A DNA stretch of 64,000 nt, taken from Sphingomonas sp. RIT328 (GTDB lineage: Bacteria > Pseudomonadota > Alphaproteobacteria > Sphingomonadales > Sphingomonadaceae). The stretch spans positions 42,841 to 106,840 of the forward strand of contig NZ_JFYV01000005.1 in NCBI RefSeq assembly GCF_000632225.1, given 5' to 3'. Below are positions 7,703-15,603 of the stretch, one piece after another (the first letter of the stretch is position 1; every line of letters begins with the position of its first letter). The notes under the pieces are model-generated. The model saw only the letters and a program-made list of their open reading frames with translations. It was not told the origin of the DNA and searched no databases. The translations under genes and the position numbers were made by a program.

Positions 7703-9397
7703 TCACCGCAGGGTCAGGAATTCGGGGGAGGCGAGCGTCAGCAGCAGCGCGATGCCGACGCGGTTGATCGGGCCGTCGGTCGCGGTGGCCGCGACGCTGT
7801 CGACCGCGGCGCGGATCGCGCTCACCGTCGCCGTGCCGAGCTGGCCGGCGGCGAGCACCGTGTTGATCTCGTCGACCAGCGCGGCGCTGTCGCCCGCCTT
7901 GGCGATGAGGTCGGCATAATCGGGCTTGGCGTCGCCGGCGCCGTTGGCGATCAGCCCCTGCATGTAATTGACGTAGGCGACGACGCTCTGTTCGTTGGTG
8001 ATCTGGAATTCGGGGGCGACCAGCCCGGCGCTGCCGATCGCGCTGGCGGGCGGCGTGTAGGCGGGGCGGAAAAAGTTGAAGACGGTCTGGCTGCGTCCCA
8101 TCGACTGGGCGAGCCGCGTCGACTGGCTCGACGTATCGCCGAATGCCCAGGCGTTGGACGGCGAGTTGACCTTGGCGAGCCGCGCCCAGGCGGTGAGCCG
8201 CATCACCGGCTCGCGCAGCTTGCCCGCGCTGGCACTGGTCAGCGCGGTATCGCTGCGCGCCTCGCTGTCGAGCAGGATCGCCTTGATCACCGCCTTCATG
8301 TCGCCGCGCACCCCGGCGCCATTGTCGGCGAAGGCCGCGGCGACGCGGCCGACATAGGCGGGGCTCGGATTGCTCGTCACCAGCCGCTGGATCAACTGGC
8401 GCGAGACGAAGGGCGGCAGATTGGGATGCGCGAAGATCGTATCGAGCGCGGTCTTGATCGCCGCCATGCCGCCGCCGCTCACCGTCGCGCCGAGGAAGCT
8501 CGTGGCGCCGGTCTCGTTGATCGCGCTGTTCATCACCAGCGGCTTGCGCAGGCGATCGGGCGTGCTGTTGTCGCTGGTGGCGAGGCTCAATCCGGTGAAC
8601 ACGCGGGCGAGGCCGCTGACGTCGGCGGGGCCATAGGTTTCGAGCGGAACGCCGTTGGCGGTGCGGACGCTGCCGTCCATATTGAGCTGGTAGAGGCCGA
8701 GCGTGAACAGCTGCATCAGCTCGCGCGCGTAATTCTCGTCGGGCTGCGCGCCGGTCTTGGCATTGGCCTTGCGGTTGCCGAGGAAGGTGAGGAACGATGC
8801 CATCGCCGCATTGGTGGTGATCGCGTCGAGGATTGTGCGGTAATTGCCGAAGGCATTGTCGAGCAGCAGGTCGACATAGGCGCCGACCGCGAACGGCCGC
8901 CAGCTGAGATTGACGCCGCCGATACCGACGACGAGCAGGTCGAGCAGCGCCATGCCGACGCGCTGGCGCAGCTGATCGGGCTCGACGATCATCTGCCGCC
9001 ACAGGCTCGCGTCGAACCCCGCCTCGCTGTTGATGTTGGCGGAGGCGTTGTAGCCGTTGGCGACGAGCCAGTCCCAGTGGCTGGTCGCGCGCGGCATGGC
9101 GAACTGGTCGTCGATCCAGCCTTCGTAGCGCCGGCTGATCACACTATCGATCATCGCGCGGGTGCCGCCCATCGTCGCCTGGGCGAGGAACCGGCTCGCC
9201 TGCGTCGCGGTGATCGCGGCGGGAAGGACGGTGACGGGGGCGCTCGCCGTCGGGGTGCCGCCGCCGTCGCCGCTGCCGCCAGCGCAGGCGGCGAGCAGCA
9301 GCGCCGGTACCGCGGCCGCGCCCGCCTGCCATGGCGTCGCGGCGGCGATCGGCGCCGCGTCGTCGGCGGACACGCGGTCCACCCTGTCATCCAGCAC
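7703..9397 (-). CDS. DUF1800 domain protein, predicted lipoprotein
   Basis: The protein has 564 residues from GTG 9397. That start is chosen because a G-rich ribosome-binding stretch lies about 9 bases upstream and a lipobox (LLLAAC followed by AGG) falls at about residues 29-34. The frame is open further upstream but without signal-like sequence. DUF1800 hallmarks are ATQASRFLAQATMGGT, DENYARELMQLFTLGLYQ, VSRQLIQRLVTSNPSPAYV and SQTVFNFFRPAY. DUF1800 and DUF1501 genes are a conserved pair in many bacteria, and their joint function is unknown. The region after the lipobox is Gly/Ser/Thr-rich, like a linker. Confidence 0.86.
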   Translation of the reverse strand: MLDDRVDRVSADDAAPIAAATPWQAGAAAVPALLLAACAGGSGDGGGTPTASAPVTVLPAAITATQASRFLAQATMGGTRAMIDSVISRRYEGWIDDQFAMPRATSHWDWLVANGYNASANINSEAGFDASLWRQMIVEPDQLRQRVGMALLDLLVVGIGGVNLSWRPFAVGAYVDLLLDNAFGNYRTILDAITTNAAMASFLTFLGNRKANAKTGAQPDENYARELMQLFTLGLYQLNMDGSVRTANGVPLETYGPADVSGLARVFTGLSLATSDNSTPDRLRKPLVMNSAINETGATSFLGATVSGGGMAAIKTALDTIFAHPNLPPFVSRQLIQRLVTSNPSPAYVGRVAAAFADNGAGVRGDMKAVIKAILLDSEARSDTALTSASAGKLREPVMRLTAWARLAKVNSPSNAWAFGDTSSQSTRLAQSMGRSQTVFNFFRPAYTPPASAIGSAGLVAPEFQITNEQSVVAYVNYMQGLIANGAGDAKPDYADLIAKAGDSAALVDEINTVLAAGQLGTATVSAIRAAVDSVAATATDGPINRVGIALLLTLASPEFLTLR

Positions 9398-9516
9398 TGG
9401 AACGGTCCCCCCTGCCACGCTCCCCACAAGCGTTAACGGCCATACGAGGGATATAGCCGATACGGTCTTAACGAAGAGGCTTAACGCGCTTCGCTTCGCC
9501 GCATCCCGGCCGGCGT

Positions 9517-9951
9517 CTATCGCCCGAGGTGCGAGACCAATCGCTTGAGATCGGCGGGTGCGAGGCGCCGGACGTCGAGCGCGTCGACGCCGGCGACGAG
9601 CACCGCGCCGAGCCGGCGTTCGCCGGTGTCGATCAGGATGCCGTCGGCGGTCGAGCGCAACGCGCCCCACGGTACCTCGCGCACCGCGATGCTCGCGCCC
9701 TGGCGGATCATCACCGCGACGCGCCCGGCGCGGTCGACCGCGAGCGCGCCGCCGCCGTCGGCACCGACCACCGCACCCTGCGTGTCGAATCCGGCGAGCG
9801 ACCGTTCCGCCGCCTCCGCCGCCTCTTCGGGGCTGCCGATCCGCTTCGGCCGGCGGCGGCGCAGCACCATGACGATGGCGATCACGAGCAGCACCGCCAC
9901 CACCGCGGCGGCGGCCGCGATCACGATCGTCTGGTCGGCAGGCGCGCTCAT
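9517..9951 (-). CDS. Hypothetical protein with an N-terminal membrane anchor
   Basis: The protein has 144 residues. A hydrophobic helix spans about residues 8-31 and is followed by RRRRPKR, predicting an N-out, C-in orientation. The remaining ~105 residues form a small soluble domain with alternating beta-like segments (AVVGADGGGALAVDRAGRVAV, GALRSTADGILIDT). I recognise no family. It is coupled by ATGA overlap to the DUF442 gene upstream, so the two are probably translated together. Confidence 0.7.
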   Translation of the reverse strand: MSAPADQTIVIAAAAAVVAVLLVIAIVMVLRRRRPKRIGSPEEAAEAAERSLAGFDTQGAVVGADGGGALAVDRAGRVAVMIRQGASIAVREVPWGALRSTADGILIDTGERRLGAVLVAGVDALDVRRLAPADLKRLVSHLGR

Positions 9952-10382
9952 TGGCCGGCGGCGAGCGCGTCCAGCGTCGGCCGCATCGCGCCGAGATCAT
10001 AGCCCGCCCCGCGCGCCTGCGCGACGAGCAGCGCCGGGTCGCGCCCCGCCTTGGCCGCGGCGAGCGCCCACAGGTTGCAGCTGCGCGTCCCCGAGCGGCA
10101 ATAGGCGAGCACCGGCCCGTCGGCGGCGGTCAGCGCGGCGGCCATCGCATCGATCTGCGGGTGCGAGAAGCCGGCATGCGTGACCGGGATCGCGCTATAG
10201 GCGAGACCCGCCGCCTCGGCCGCGGCACGGATCGCGTCACCGGCCGGCTGGCCGCCCTCTTCGTCGTCGGGACGGTTGTTGACGATCGCGACGAACCCGG
10301 CTGCCTTGATCGCCGCCATATCGTCGGCGGTGATCTGCGGGGCGACGCTGATCCGGTCGTTGATGGTGCGAATGTCGGCCAT
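9948..10382 (-). CDS. DUF442 / TIGR01244 family phosphatase-like (sulfur transferase-like) protein
   Basis: The 144-residue protein matches the small DUF442 domain, also found at the N-terminus of beta-lactamase-like hydrolase (Blh) proteins. The N-terminal motif is ISVAPQITADDMAAI, then GFVAIVNNRPDDEE, and the P-loop AYCRSGTRS with Cys95 and Arg as in protein tyrosine phosphatases. Family members have been described as phosphatase or sulfur-transfer enzymes, and the substrate here is unknown. Its stop overlaps the start of the following membrane protein gene. Confidence 0.85.
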   Translation of the reverse strand: MADIRTINDRISVAPQITADDMAAIKAAGFVAIVNNRPDDEEGGQPAGDAIRAAAEAAGLAYSAIPVTHAGFSHPQIDAMAAALTAADGPVLAYCRSGTRSCNLWALAAAKAGRDPALLVAQARGAGYDLGAMRPTLDALAAGQ

Positions 10383-10464
10383 CCGGTCTTATTAGGCGAT
10401 CGGCGGAGATTCGTCAGCCTTTTTGGATGCATTTCCGCTTGGATGTGACGATTTCGCCGCCGGT

Positions 10465-12237
10465 CTAGCCGGCCGCGCGGATCACCTCGACGAAGGCGTC
10501 GCCATAGGCCTCCAGCTTGCGCGCGCCGATCCCCGACAGGTGCATCAGCTCGGCGCGGCTGGTCGGCCGCTGCGCCGCCATCTCGCGCAGCACCGAATCG
10601 TGGAAGATGACATAGGGCGGCACCCCCGCCGCCTTGGCGAGATCGCGGCGGCAGACGCGCAGCGCCTCGAACAGCGGATCGTCGGCCGGATTGGTGGCGA
10701 TGCCCGCGTCGCGCTTGCGGCTGCGCGTCCGCTTCGGCGGCACGACCAGCGTCAGCCGCGCGCCTTCCTTGAGGATCGGCCGTGCGCCCGGCCCGAATTC
10801 GAGCCCGCCGTGCGCATTGGTGCGCAGCGCGTCGCGCAGCAGCAGCGCGCGCGCCACCGGCTTGATCAGCGCCGCCTCTTCGCCGTCGACGATCCCCCAG
10901 ACCGACAGCGATTCATGGCCGCGATCGACGCTGCGTTCGGTCGACTGGCCGAGCAGCACCTGCTCGACATAGCCGGCGCCGAACATCTGCCCGGTGCGGA
11001 ACACCGCGGAGAGGAATTTCATCGCGGTCTGCGTCGCGTCGACCGCATCGGGCGAGCCGAGGCAATTGTCGCAATTGCCGCAATCCTCCTGCCGGTCCTC
11101 GCCGAAATGCTTGAGCAGGATGCGGCGGCGGCAGCCTGCGGTCTCGACCAATGCGCCGAGCGCGGCGAGCCGCGCGCGCTCGCCCGCCTGCCGCTCGGGC
11201 TCGACCTCGCCGATCCGCTGGCGGGCGCGGGCGAAATCCTCCGCACCCCAGAACAGATGCGCCACCGCCGGGTCGCCGTCGCGCCCGGCGCGGCCGGTCT
11301 CCTGATAATAGGCCTCGATCGATTTGGGCAGGCCGGCATGCGCGACGAAGCGGACGTCGGGCTTGTCGATCCCCATGCCGAACGCCACCGTCGCGCAGAT
11401 CACCATGTCTTCGGACGCGACGAAATCGGCCTGGTTCTTCTGGCGGATGTGCGTCTCGAGCCCGGCATGATAGGCGCGCGTCGGCCGGCCGGTGCGGGCG
11501 AGCGCCTCGGCGAGCTTCTCGGTGGCGGCGCGGGTCTGGGCATAGACGATGCCGGGGCCGGGCGTCGCGGCGATGACGTCGGCGATCTGCTTGGTGGTGT
11601 TCGCCTTGGGGGTGATCGCATAGCGGATGTTGGGCCGGTCGAAGCCGGAGACGATCAGCCCGTCCGCCGGAATGCCGAGCTGCTGGAGGATGTCGCTGCG
11701 GGTATGCGCGTCGGCGGTGGCGGTCAGTGCCAGCCGCGGCACCTCCGGAAACGCATCCATCAGCGGCGCGAGCAGGCGATAATCGGGGCGGAAATCATGG
11801 CCCCATTCGCTGACGCAATGCGCCTCGTCGATCGCGAACAGGCTCAGCTTGGCGCTCGCCAGCAGCTCGCGGAAATGCCCGGTCGAGGCGCGTTCGGGCG
11901 CGATATACAGCAGGTCCAGCTCGCCGGCGCGGAAGCGCGCGATCGACTCGGCACGGTTCTGATCGGCGCTGGTCAGCGTCGCGGCGCGGATGCCGACCGC
12001 CTCGGCGGCACGCAGCTGGTCGTGCATCAGCGCGATCAGCGGCGAGACGACGACGCACGTCCCCTCCATCATCACCGACGGCAATTGGTAGCACAGCGAC
12101 TTGCCCGCGCCGGTCGGCATCACCCCCAGCGTCCGCTCACCGGCGAGCACGCGTTCGACGACCTGCTGCTGCACGCCGCGGAATCCGGGAAAGCCGAAGA
12201 CGCGCGACAGGGTGGGCAGGGGATCGGGGATCATCAT
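10465..12237 (-). CDS. recQ: ATP-dependent DNA helicase RecQ
   Basis: The protein has 590 residues from the ATGATG pair at 12237-12232; the frame stays open upstream but runs through the sdpR gene region. It shows Walker A MPTGAGKS (about residues 40-47), DEAH in IDEAHCVSEWGHDFRPDY, helicase motif VI QETGRAGRDG, an RQC zinc site with four Cys (GCRRR through CGNCDNC), and a C-terminal HRDC domain (RAELMHLSGIGARKLEAYG). This is the complete bacterial RecQ architecture, acting 3'-5' in recombination and fork repair. It is transcribed divergently from sdpR. Confidence 0.95.
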   Translation of the reverse strand: MMIPDPLPTLSRVFGFPGFRGVQQQVVERVLAGERTLGVMPTGAGKSLCYQLPSVMMEGTCVVVSPLIALMHDQLRAAEAVGIRAATLTSADQNRAESIARFRAGELDLLYIAPERASTGHFRELLASAKLSLFAIDEAHCVSEWGHDFRPDYRLLAPLMDAFPEVPRLALTATADAHTRSDILQQLGIPADGLIVSGFDRPNIRYAITPKANTTKQIADVIAATPGPGIVYAQTRAATEKLAEALARTGRPTRAYHAGLETHIRQKNQADFVASEDMVICATVAFGMGIDKPDVRFVAHAGLPKSIEAYYQETGRAGRDGDPAVAHLFWGAEDFARARQRIGEVEPERQAGERARLAALGALVETAGCRRRILLKHFGEDRQEDCGNCDNCLGSPDAVDATQTAMKFLSAVFRTGQMFGAGYVEQVLLGQSTERSVDRGHESLSVWGIVDGEEAALIKPVARALLLRDALRTNAHGGLEFGPGARPILKEGARLTLVVPPKRTRSRKRDAGIATNPADDPLFEALRVCRRDLAKAAGVPPYVIFHDSVLREMAAQRPTSRAELMHLSGIGARKLEAYGDAFVEVIRAAG

Positions 12238-12282
12238 CGCGCCATGTAGGCGTGGGGGCGGTCGGCGTCGAGGCGCGGCTTT

Positions 12283-12316
12283 ATTAGCCTTGAAGCTAAT
12301 TAGCGGATCGGCTAAA
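12283..12316. promoter_or_regulatory. Two tandem operator-like inverted repeats upstream of sdpR
   Basis: ATTAGC-N6-GCTAAT (12283-12300) is followed directly by ATTAGC-N6-GCTAAA (12299-12316), the two sharing a perfect palindrome GCTAATTAGC at 12295-12304. The centres are 16 bp apart. They end 8 bases before the sdpR start codon, in the gap between divergent recQ and sdpR. The arrangement fits autorepression by an ArsR-type dimer. The link to SdpR is inference from position. Confidence 0.7.
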
Positions 12317-12324
12317 TAAGGCGC

Positions 12325-12618
12325 GTGGACAAGGTATTCGACGCCCTCGCGCATCCGACGCGCCGCCGTATCCTCGAACTGCTCAAGGCGGGCGGGATGA
12401 CGGCGGGCGATCTGGCGGAGGCCTTTGCGGTTTCGAAGCCGACGATGTCGGGGCATTTCGCGCGGCTGCGCGACGCCGGGCTGATCCAGGGCGAAACCCG
12501 CGGCACCAGCATGGTCTACACGCTCAACCTCTCGGCGCTCGAAGAGGTGATGATGGCGTTCATGGGCCGGCTGCGCGTCGGCGGCGACGCTGACGATGAT
12601 CGGGAGGAACACGCATGA
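12325..12618 (+). CDS. ArsR-family autorepressor, SdpR-like
   Basis: This 97-residue winged-helix protein starts at GTG 12325. MDKVFDALAHPTRRRILELL and the recognition helix region SKPTMSGHFARLRDAGLI are typical ArsR/SdpR sequence. There is no metal-binding Cys motif in the helices, which fits the metal-independent SdpR subgroup. It overlaps the downstream SdpI-like gene by ATGA. In Bacillus, SdpR represses its own operon and is titrated by SdpI at the membrane; an analogous loop is inferred here from gene order and the operator repeats just upstream. Confidence 0.85.
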   Translation: MDKVFDALAHPTRRRILELLKAGGMTAGDLAEAFAVSKPTMSGHFARLRDAGLIQGETRGTSMVYTLNLSALEEVMMAFMGRLRVGGDADDDREEHA

Positions 12619-13274
12619 GCTATCGACGCATCACGCTCGCATCGCTGCTGACCGTCGCCGGGCTGGGGTTGATCGCCGCGACCGCGTTACAGCGGCTGCC
12701 GACCGGCACGAGCCTGCCGGTACATTGGAACGGCGCGGGACAGGCGAATGGCTTTGCGTCCGCCGACCGCGCCCTGTTCATGCCGGTGGTATCGGCGGCC
12801 GTGATCAGCCTTGTCATGGCGATACTGCCGCGGATCGAGCCGATGCAGCATCGCCTGCAGCAAAGCGCGCCGCTCTACCGGACGGCGTGGGCGGGACTGC
12901 TCGGCATGATGATCCTGACCGAGATCGTCATCGCCGCACCGGCGTTCGGCCTGTGGCTGCCGGCGACGCTGCATCTCGCGGCCTGCGGCCTGCTGCTGAT
13001 CGTCCTCGGCAACGCCCTGCCCAAGTCCCGCCCCGGTTTCTTCGTCGGCATCCGCACGCCCTGGACCCTGACGGACCCAGAGAACTGGATCGCGACCCAC
13101 CGGCTCGGCGCCCGGACGATGATCCTCGGCGGCGTGATGATCGTCATGGCGGCCGTGCTGCCGATCGAAGCCGGTATGCGGCAGGCCTGCGTCATCGCCG
13201 GGATCATCGTGGCGGTCGCCCCGCCGGTCATCTATTCCTGGTGGTTCTGGCACCGCCGCACGGTTCGCCGTTAG
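12615..13274 (+). CDS. SdpI/YhfL-like membrane protein (DUF1648 + SdpI domains)
   Basis: This 219-residue integral membrane protein has about six hydrophobic segments. The N-terminal DUF1648 signature is seen as LPTGTSLPVHWNGAGQANGF followed by a helix. The C-terminal SdpI block is NALPKSRPGFFVGIRTPWTL followed by NWIATHRLGARTMILGG. SdpI-type proteins confer immunity to toxic peptides and sequester SdpR. No sdpC-like toxin gene lies nearby, so the ligand is unknown. Confidence 0.85.
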   Translation: MSYRRITLASLLTVAGLGLIAATALQRLPTGTSLPVHWNGAGQANGFASADRALFMPVVSAAVISLVMAILPRIEPMQHRLQQSAPLYRTAWAGLLGMMILTEIVIAAPAFGLWLPATLHLAACGLLLIVLGNALPKSRPGFFVGIRTPWTLTDPENWIATHRLGARTMILGGVMIVMAAVLPIEAGMRQACVIAGIIVAVAPPVIYSWWFWHRRTVRR

Positions 13275-13277
13275 GCG

Positions 13278-15116
13278 TTACTCCGCCGCCAGCGCGCCTT
13301 CGCTCGCCCCGGCGACGTCGTCATCCTGCGCCTGGCGCGCCCACATCTCGGCATAGGTGCCGCCGAGCCGGAGCAGTTCGGCATGGGTGCCGCGCTCGGC
13401 GACGCGGCCGCCGTCGAGGACGACGATCTGGTCGGCGTGGACCACCGTCGACAGGCGGTGGGCGATGACGATCGTCGTGCGGCCGCGCTCGATCGCCTCG
13501 AGCGTATCGAGGATCTCCGCCTCGGTACGGCTGTCGAGCGCGCTGGTCGCCTCGTCGAGGATCAGGATCGGCGGGTTCTTGAGCAAGGTGCGCGCGATCG
13601 CGACGCGCTGCTTCTCGCCGCCCGACAGTTTGAGGCCGCGTTCGCCGACGCGGGCGTCATAGCCGTCGGGCTGGCGCTCGATGAAGCCGGCGATCACCGC
13701 GCCCGCCGCGGCGGCCTCCACCTCGGCGCGGCTCGCGCCTTCGCGGCCGTAGGCGATGTTGTACCCGATCGTGTCGTTGAACAGTACCGTATCCTGCGGC
13801 ACGATGCCGATCGCGGCGCGCAGAGTCGCCTGCTGGACGTCGCGGATGTCCTGCCCGTCGATCGTGATGCGGCCGGCGGCGACGTCGTAGAAACGGTACA
13901 TCAGCCGCGCGAGCGTCGACTTGCCCGCGCCCGACGGCCCGACCACCGCGAGCGTGCTGCCCGCCGGCACGTCGAGGTTGAGTCCTTTCAGGATCTCGCG
14001 ATCGGGATCATAGCCGAAGCGCACGTCCTCGAAACGGACATGGCCCTGCGCGACGGCGAGCGCCGCGGCGCCGGGTGCATCGACCACCTCGGCGGGGGTG
14101 TCGATCAGCGCGAACATGCTCGCCATGTCGATCACGCCCTGGCGGATCGTGCGATAGACCATGCCGAGCAGGTCGAGCGGCCGGAACAGCTGCGCGAGCA
14201 AGGTCGAGACGAAGACAACGTCACCTGCCGAGAAGCTGCCGCGGCTCCAGCCCCAGGCGACATAGGCCATGCCGCCGCCGAGCATCAGATTGGTGATCAG
14301 CGCCTGACCGACGTTGAGCCAGGCGAGGCTGTTCTCCGACTTGGTCGCGGCGGCGGCATAAGCGGAGATGGCGGCATCGTAACGGCGCGCCTCGCGCTCC
14401 TCGGCGCCGAAATATTTGACCGTCTCGAAGTTGAGCAGCGAATCGACCGCATGCGCGACCGCGCCGGTATCGAGGTCATTCATCTGCGCGCGCAGCGCAT
14501 TGCGCCAGTCGGTCACCTTCTGTGTGAACAGGATGTAGACCACGACCATCGCCACCGTCGCGACGACCAGCGGCCAGCCGAAGCTGTGCCAGAAGATGCC
14601 GAGCACCAGCGCCAGCTCGAGCACCGTCGGCGCGATGTTGAACAGCAGGAAGTAGAGCATCGTATCGATGCTCTTGGTGCCGCGTTCGACCACCTTGGTC
14701 ACCGCGCCGGTGCGCCGTTCGAGGTGGAAGCGCAGCGACAGGCCGTGCAGGTGGCGGAAGACGTTGGCGGCGAGGCGGCGGGTCGCATCCTGGCCGACGC
14801 GCTCGAACACCGCGTTGCGCAGGTTGTCGAACAAGGTCGTCGAGAAACGCGACGCGGCATAGCCGACGACGAGCAGGATCACGATCGTCGCGACGCCGCG
14901 ATCGCCCACCGCCATCCGGTCGACGGCATATTTCAGCGTATAGGCGGCGCCGAACACCTGGACGAGCTTGCTCATCACGACGAGCGTCATCGCGCCGACG
15001 ATCCGCGCCTTCAGCGCCGGCTGCCCCGCCGGCCACAGATAGGGCAGGAAGCGGCGCAGCGTCGGCAGCAGCGGCTGGTCGGCACGGGTGTGGCTGGTCG
15101 GATCGGTCGGCGGCAT
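13278..15116 (-). CDS. Atm1/HMT1-type ABC exporter (fused permease and ATPase)
   Basis: The protein has about 612 residues from ATG 15116; ATG 15146 would add ten. The N-terminal half has six membrane helices. The ATPase has Walker A GPSGAGKS, signature LSGGEKQRVAIARTLL, Walker B LILDEATSALD and switch His in AHRLS. The segments LRFHLERRTGAVTKVVERGTK and LNFETVKYFGAEEREARRYD are characteristic of Atm1 relatives, which export glutathione-linked sulfur or metal conjugates and protect against heavy metals. It stands alone and converges with sdpI. Confidence 0.9.
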   Translation of the reverse strand: MPPTDPTSHTRADQPLLPTLRRFLPYLWPAGQPALKARIVGAMTLVVMSKLVQVFGAAYTLKYAVDRMAVGDRGVATIVILLVVGYAASRFSTTLFDNLRNAVFERVGQDATRRLAANVFRHLHGLSLRFHLERRTGAVTKVVERGTKSIDTMLYFLLFNIAPTVLELALVLGIFWHSFGWPLVVATVAMVVVYILFTQKVTDWRNALRAQMNDLDTGAVAHAVDSLLNFETVKYFGAEEREARRYDAAISAYAAAATKSENSLAWLNVGQALITNLMLGGGMAYVAWGWSRGSFSAGDVVFVSTLLAQLFRPLDLLGMVYRTIRQGVIDMASMFALIDTPAEVVDAPGAAALAVAQGHVRFEDVRFGYDPDREILKGLNLDVPAGSTLAVVGPSGAGKSTLARLMYRFYDVAAGRITIDGQDIRDVQQATLRAAIGIVPQDTVLFNDTIGYNIAYGREGASRAEVEAAAAGAVIAGFIERQPDGYDARVGERGLKLSGGEKQRVAIARTLLKNPPILILDEATSALDSRTEAEILDTLEAIERGRTTIVIAHRLSTVVHADQIVVLDGGRVAERGTHAELLRLGGTYAEMWARQAQDDDVAGASEGALAAE

Positions 15117-15213
15117 TGCCACCCATGTAAGTGCTGACGGGGCCATGCGAAAGCGACGCGGCGGAACATAAGGCCACCGTCGCGGATTTTAGCGGTCAGA
15201 CAGCGAGGCTTTT

Positions 15214-15444
15214 ATGGAACCGCTCTTCTACGTCATGGCGATCATGGGCTGCGCGGACGGCAACGTCCAGTGCACCGAGGCGCGTATCGTGCCGACGCAT
15301 TATACGTCGATGGCGCAATGCCGCGCGGCGCTGACCGACCAGCTCGCCCGGAATACCGACGTGCCCTATCCGATGATCGGCGCCGCCTGCCGGACCGCCG
15401 GCGCGCAGATCGCCAAGGCCGAGGGCAAGGCGAAGCGGTCGTAA
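15214..15444 (+). CDS. Small hypothetical protein with four cysteines
   Basis: The protein has 76 residues: MEPLFYVMAIMGCADG, then NVQCTEARIVPTHYTSMAQC and a Cys at AACRTAG. The spacing suggests a small fold stabilised by disulfides or metal, possibly periplasmic, though the N-terminal hydrophobic stretch is weak. I recognise no characterised family. The reading frame is supported by codon-position GC bias and position between two divergent/convergent neighbours. A repeat follows downstream. Confidence 0.6.
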   Translation: MEPLFYVMAIMGCADGNVQCTEARIVPTHYTSMAQCRAALTDQLARNTDVPYPMIGAACRTAGAQIAKAEGKAKRS

Positions 15445-15483
15445 CGGTGCACCTGGGGGGGGCGTGGCGCAACCGGCCCTCAT

Positions 15484-15570
15484 CCGTTAGGGCTGAGCCC
15501 GCCGAAGCCCGGGCCTCCTCAAGCGAGTTATCTGCGGATATCCGCCCTTCGACAGGCTCGGGGCTAACGG
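15484..15570. repeat. Intergenic imperfect inverted repeat (REP-like)
   Basis: The left arm (15484-15514) begins CCGTTAGGGCTGAGCCC and the right arm (15544-15570) ends GGCTCGGGGCTAACGG; the reverse complement of the left shares TTCG, GGCTC and CTAACGG in order. It separates the 76-residue ORF from convergent crtB. A weaker TTCGcCAGGCTCGG-type sequence occurs at about 25410-25440. It resembles short extragenic palindromes common in sphingomonads. Confidence 0.5.
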
Positions 15571-15603
15571 CTTCTCACGGATACAGATCCGAGGCGCCAG
15601 TCG

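Noticed and set aside
7703..10000. 765-codon version of the DUF1800 gene
   Set aside because: The upstream part is out-of-frame sequence of the 9517-9951 gene; the lipobox and ribosome-binding site support GTG 9397.
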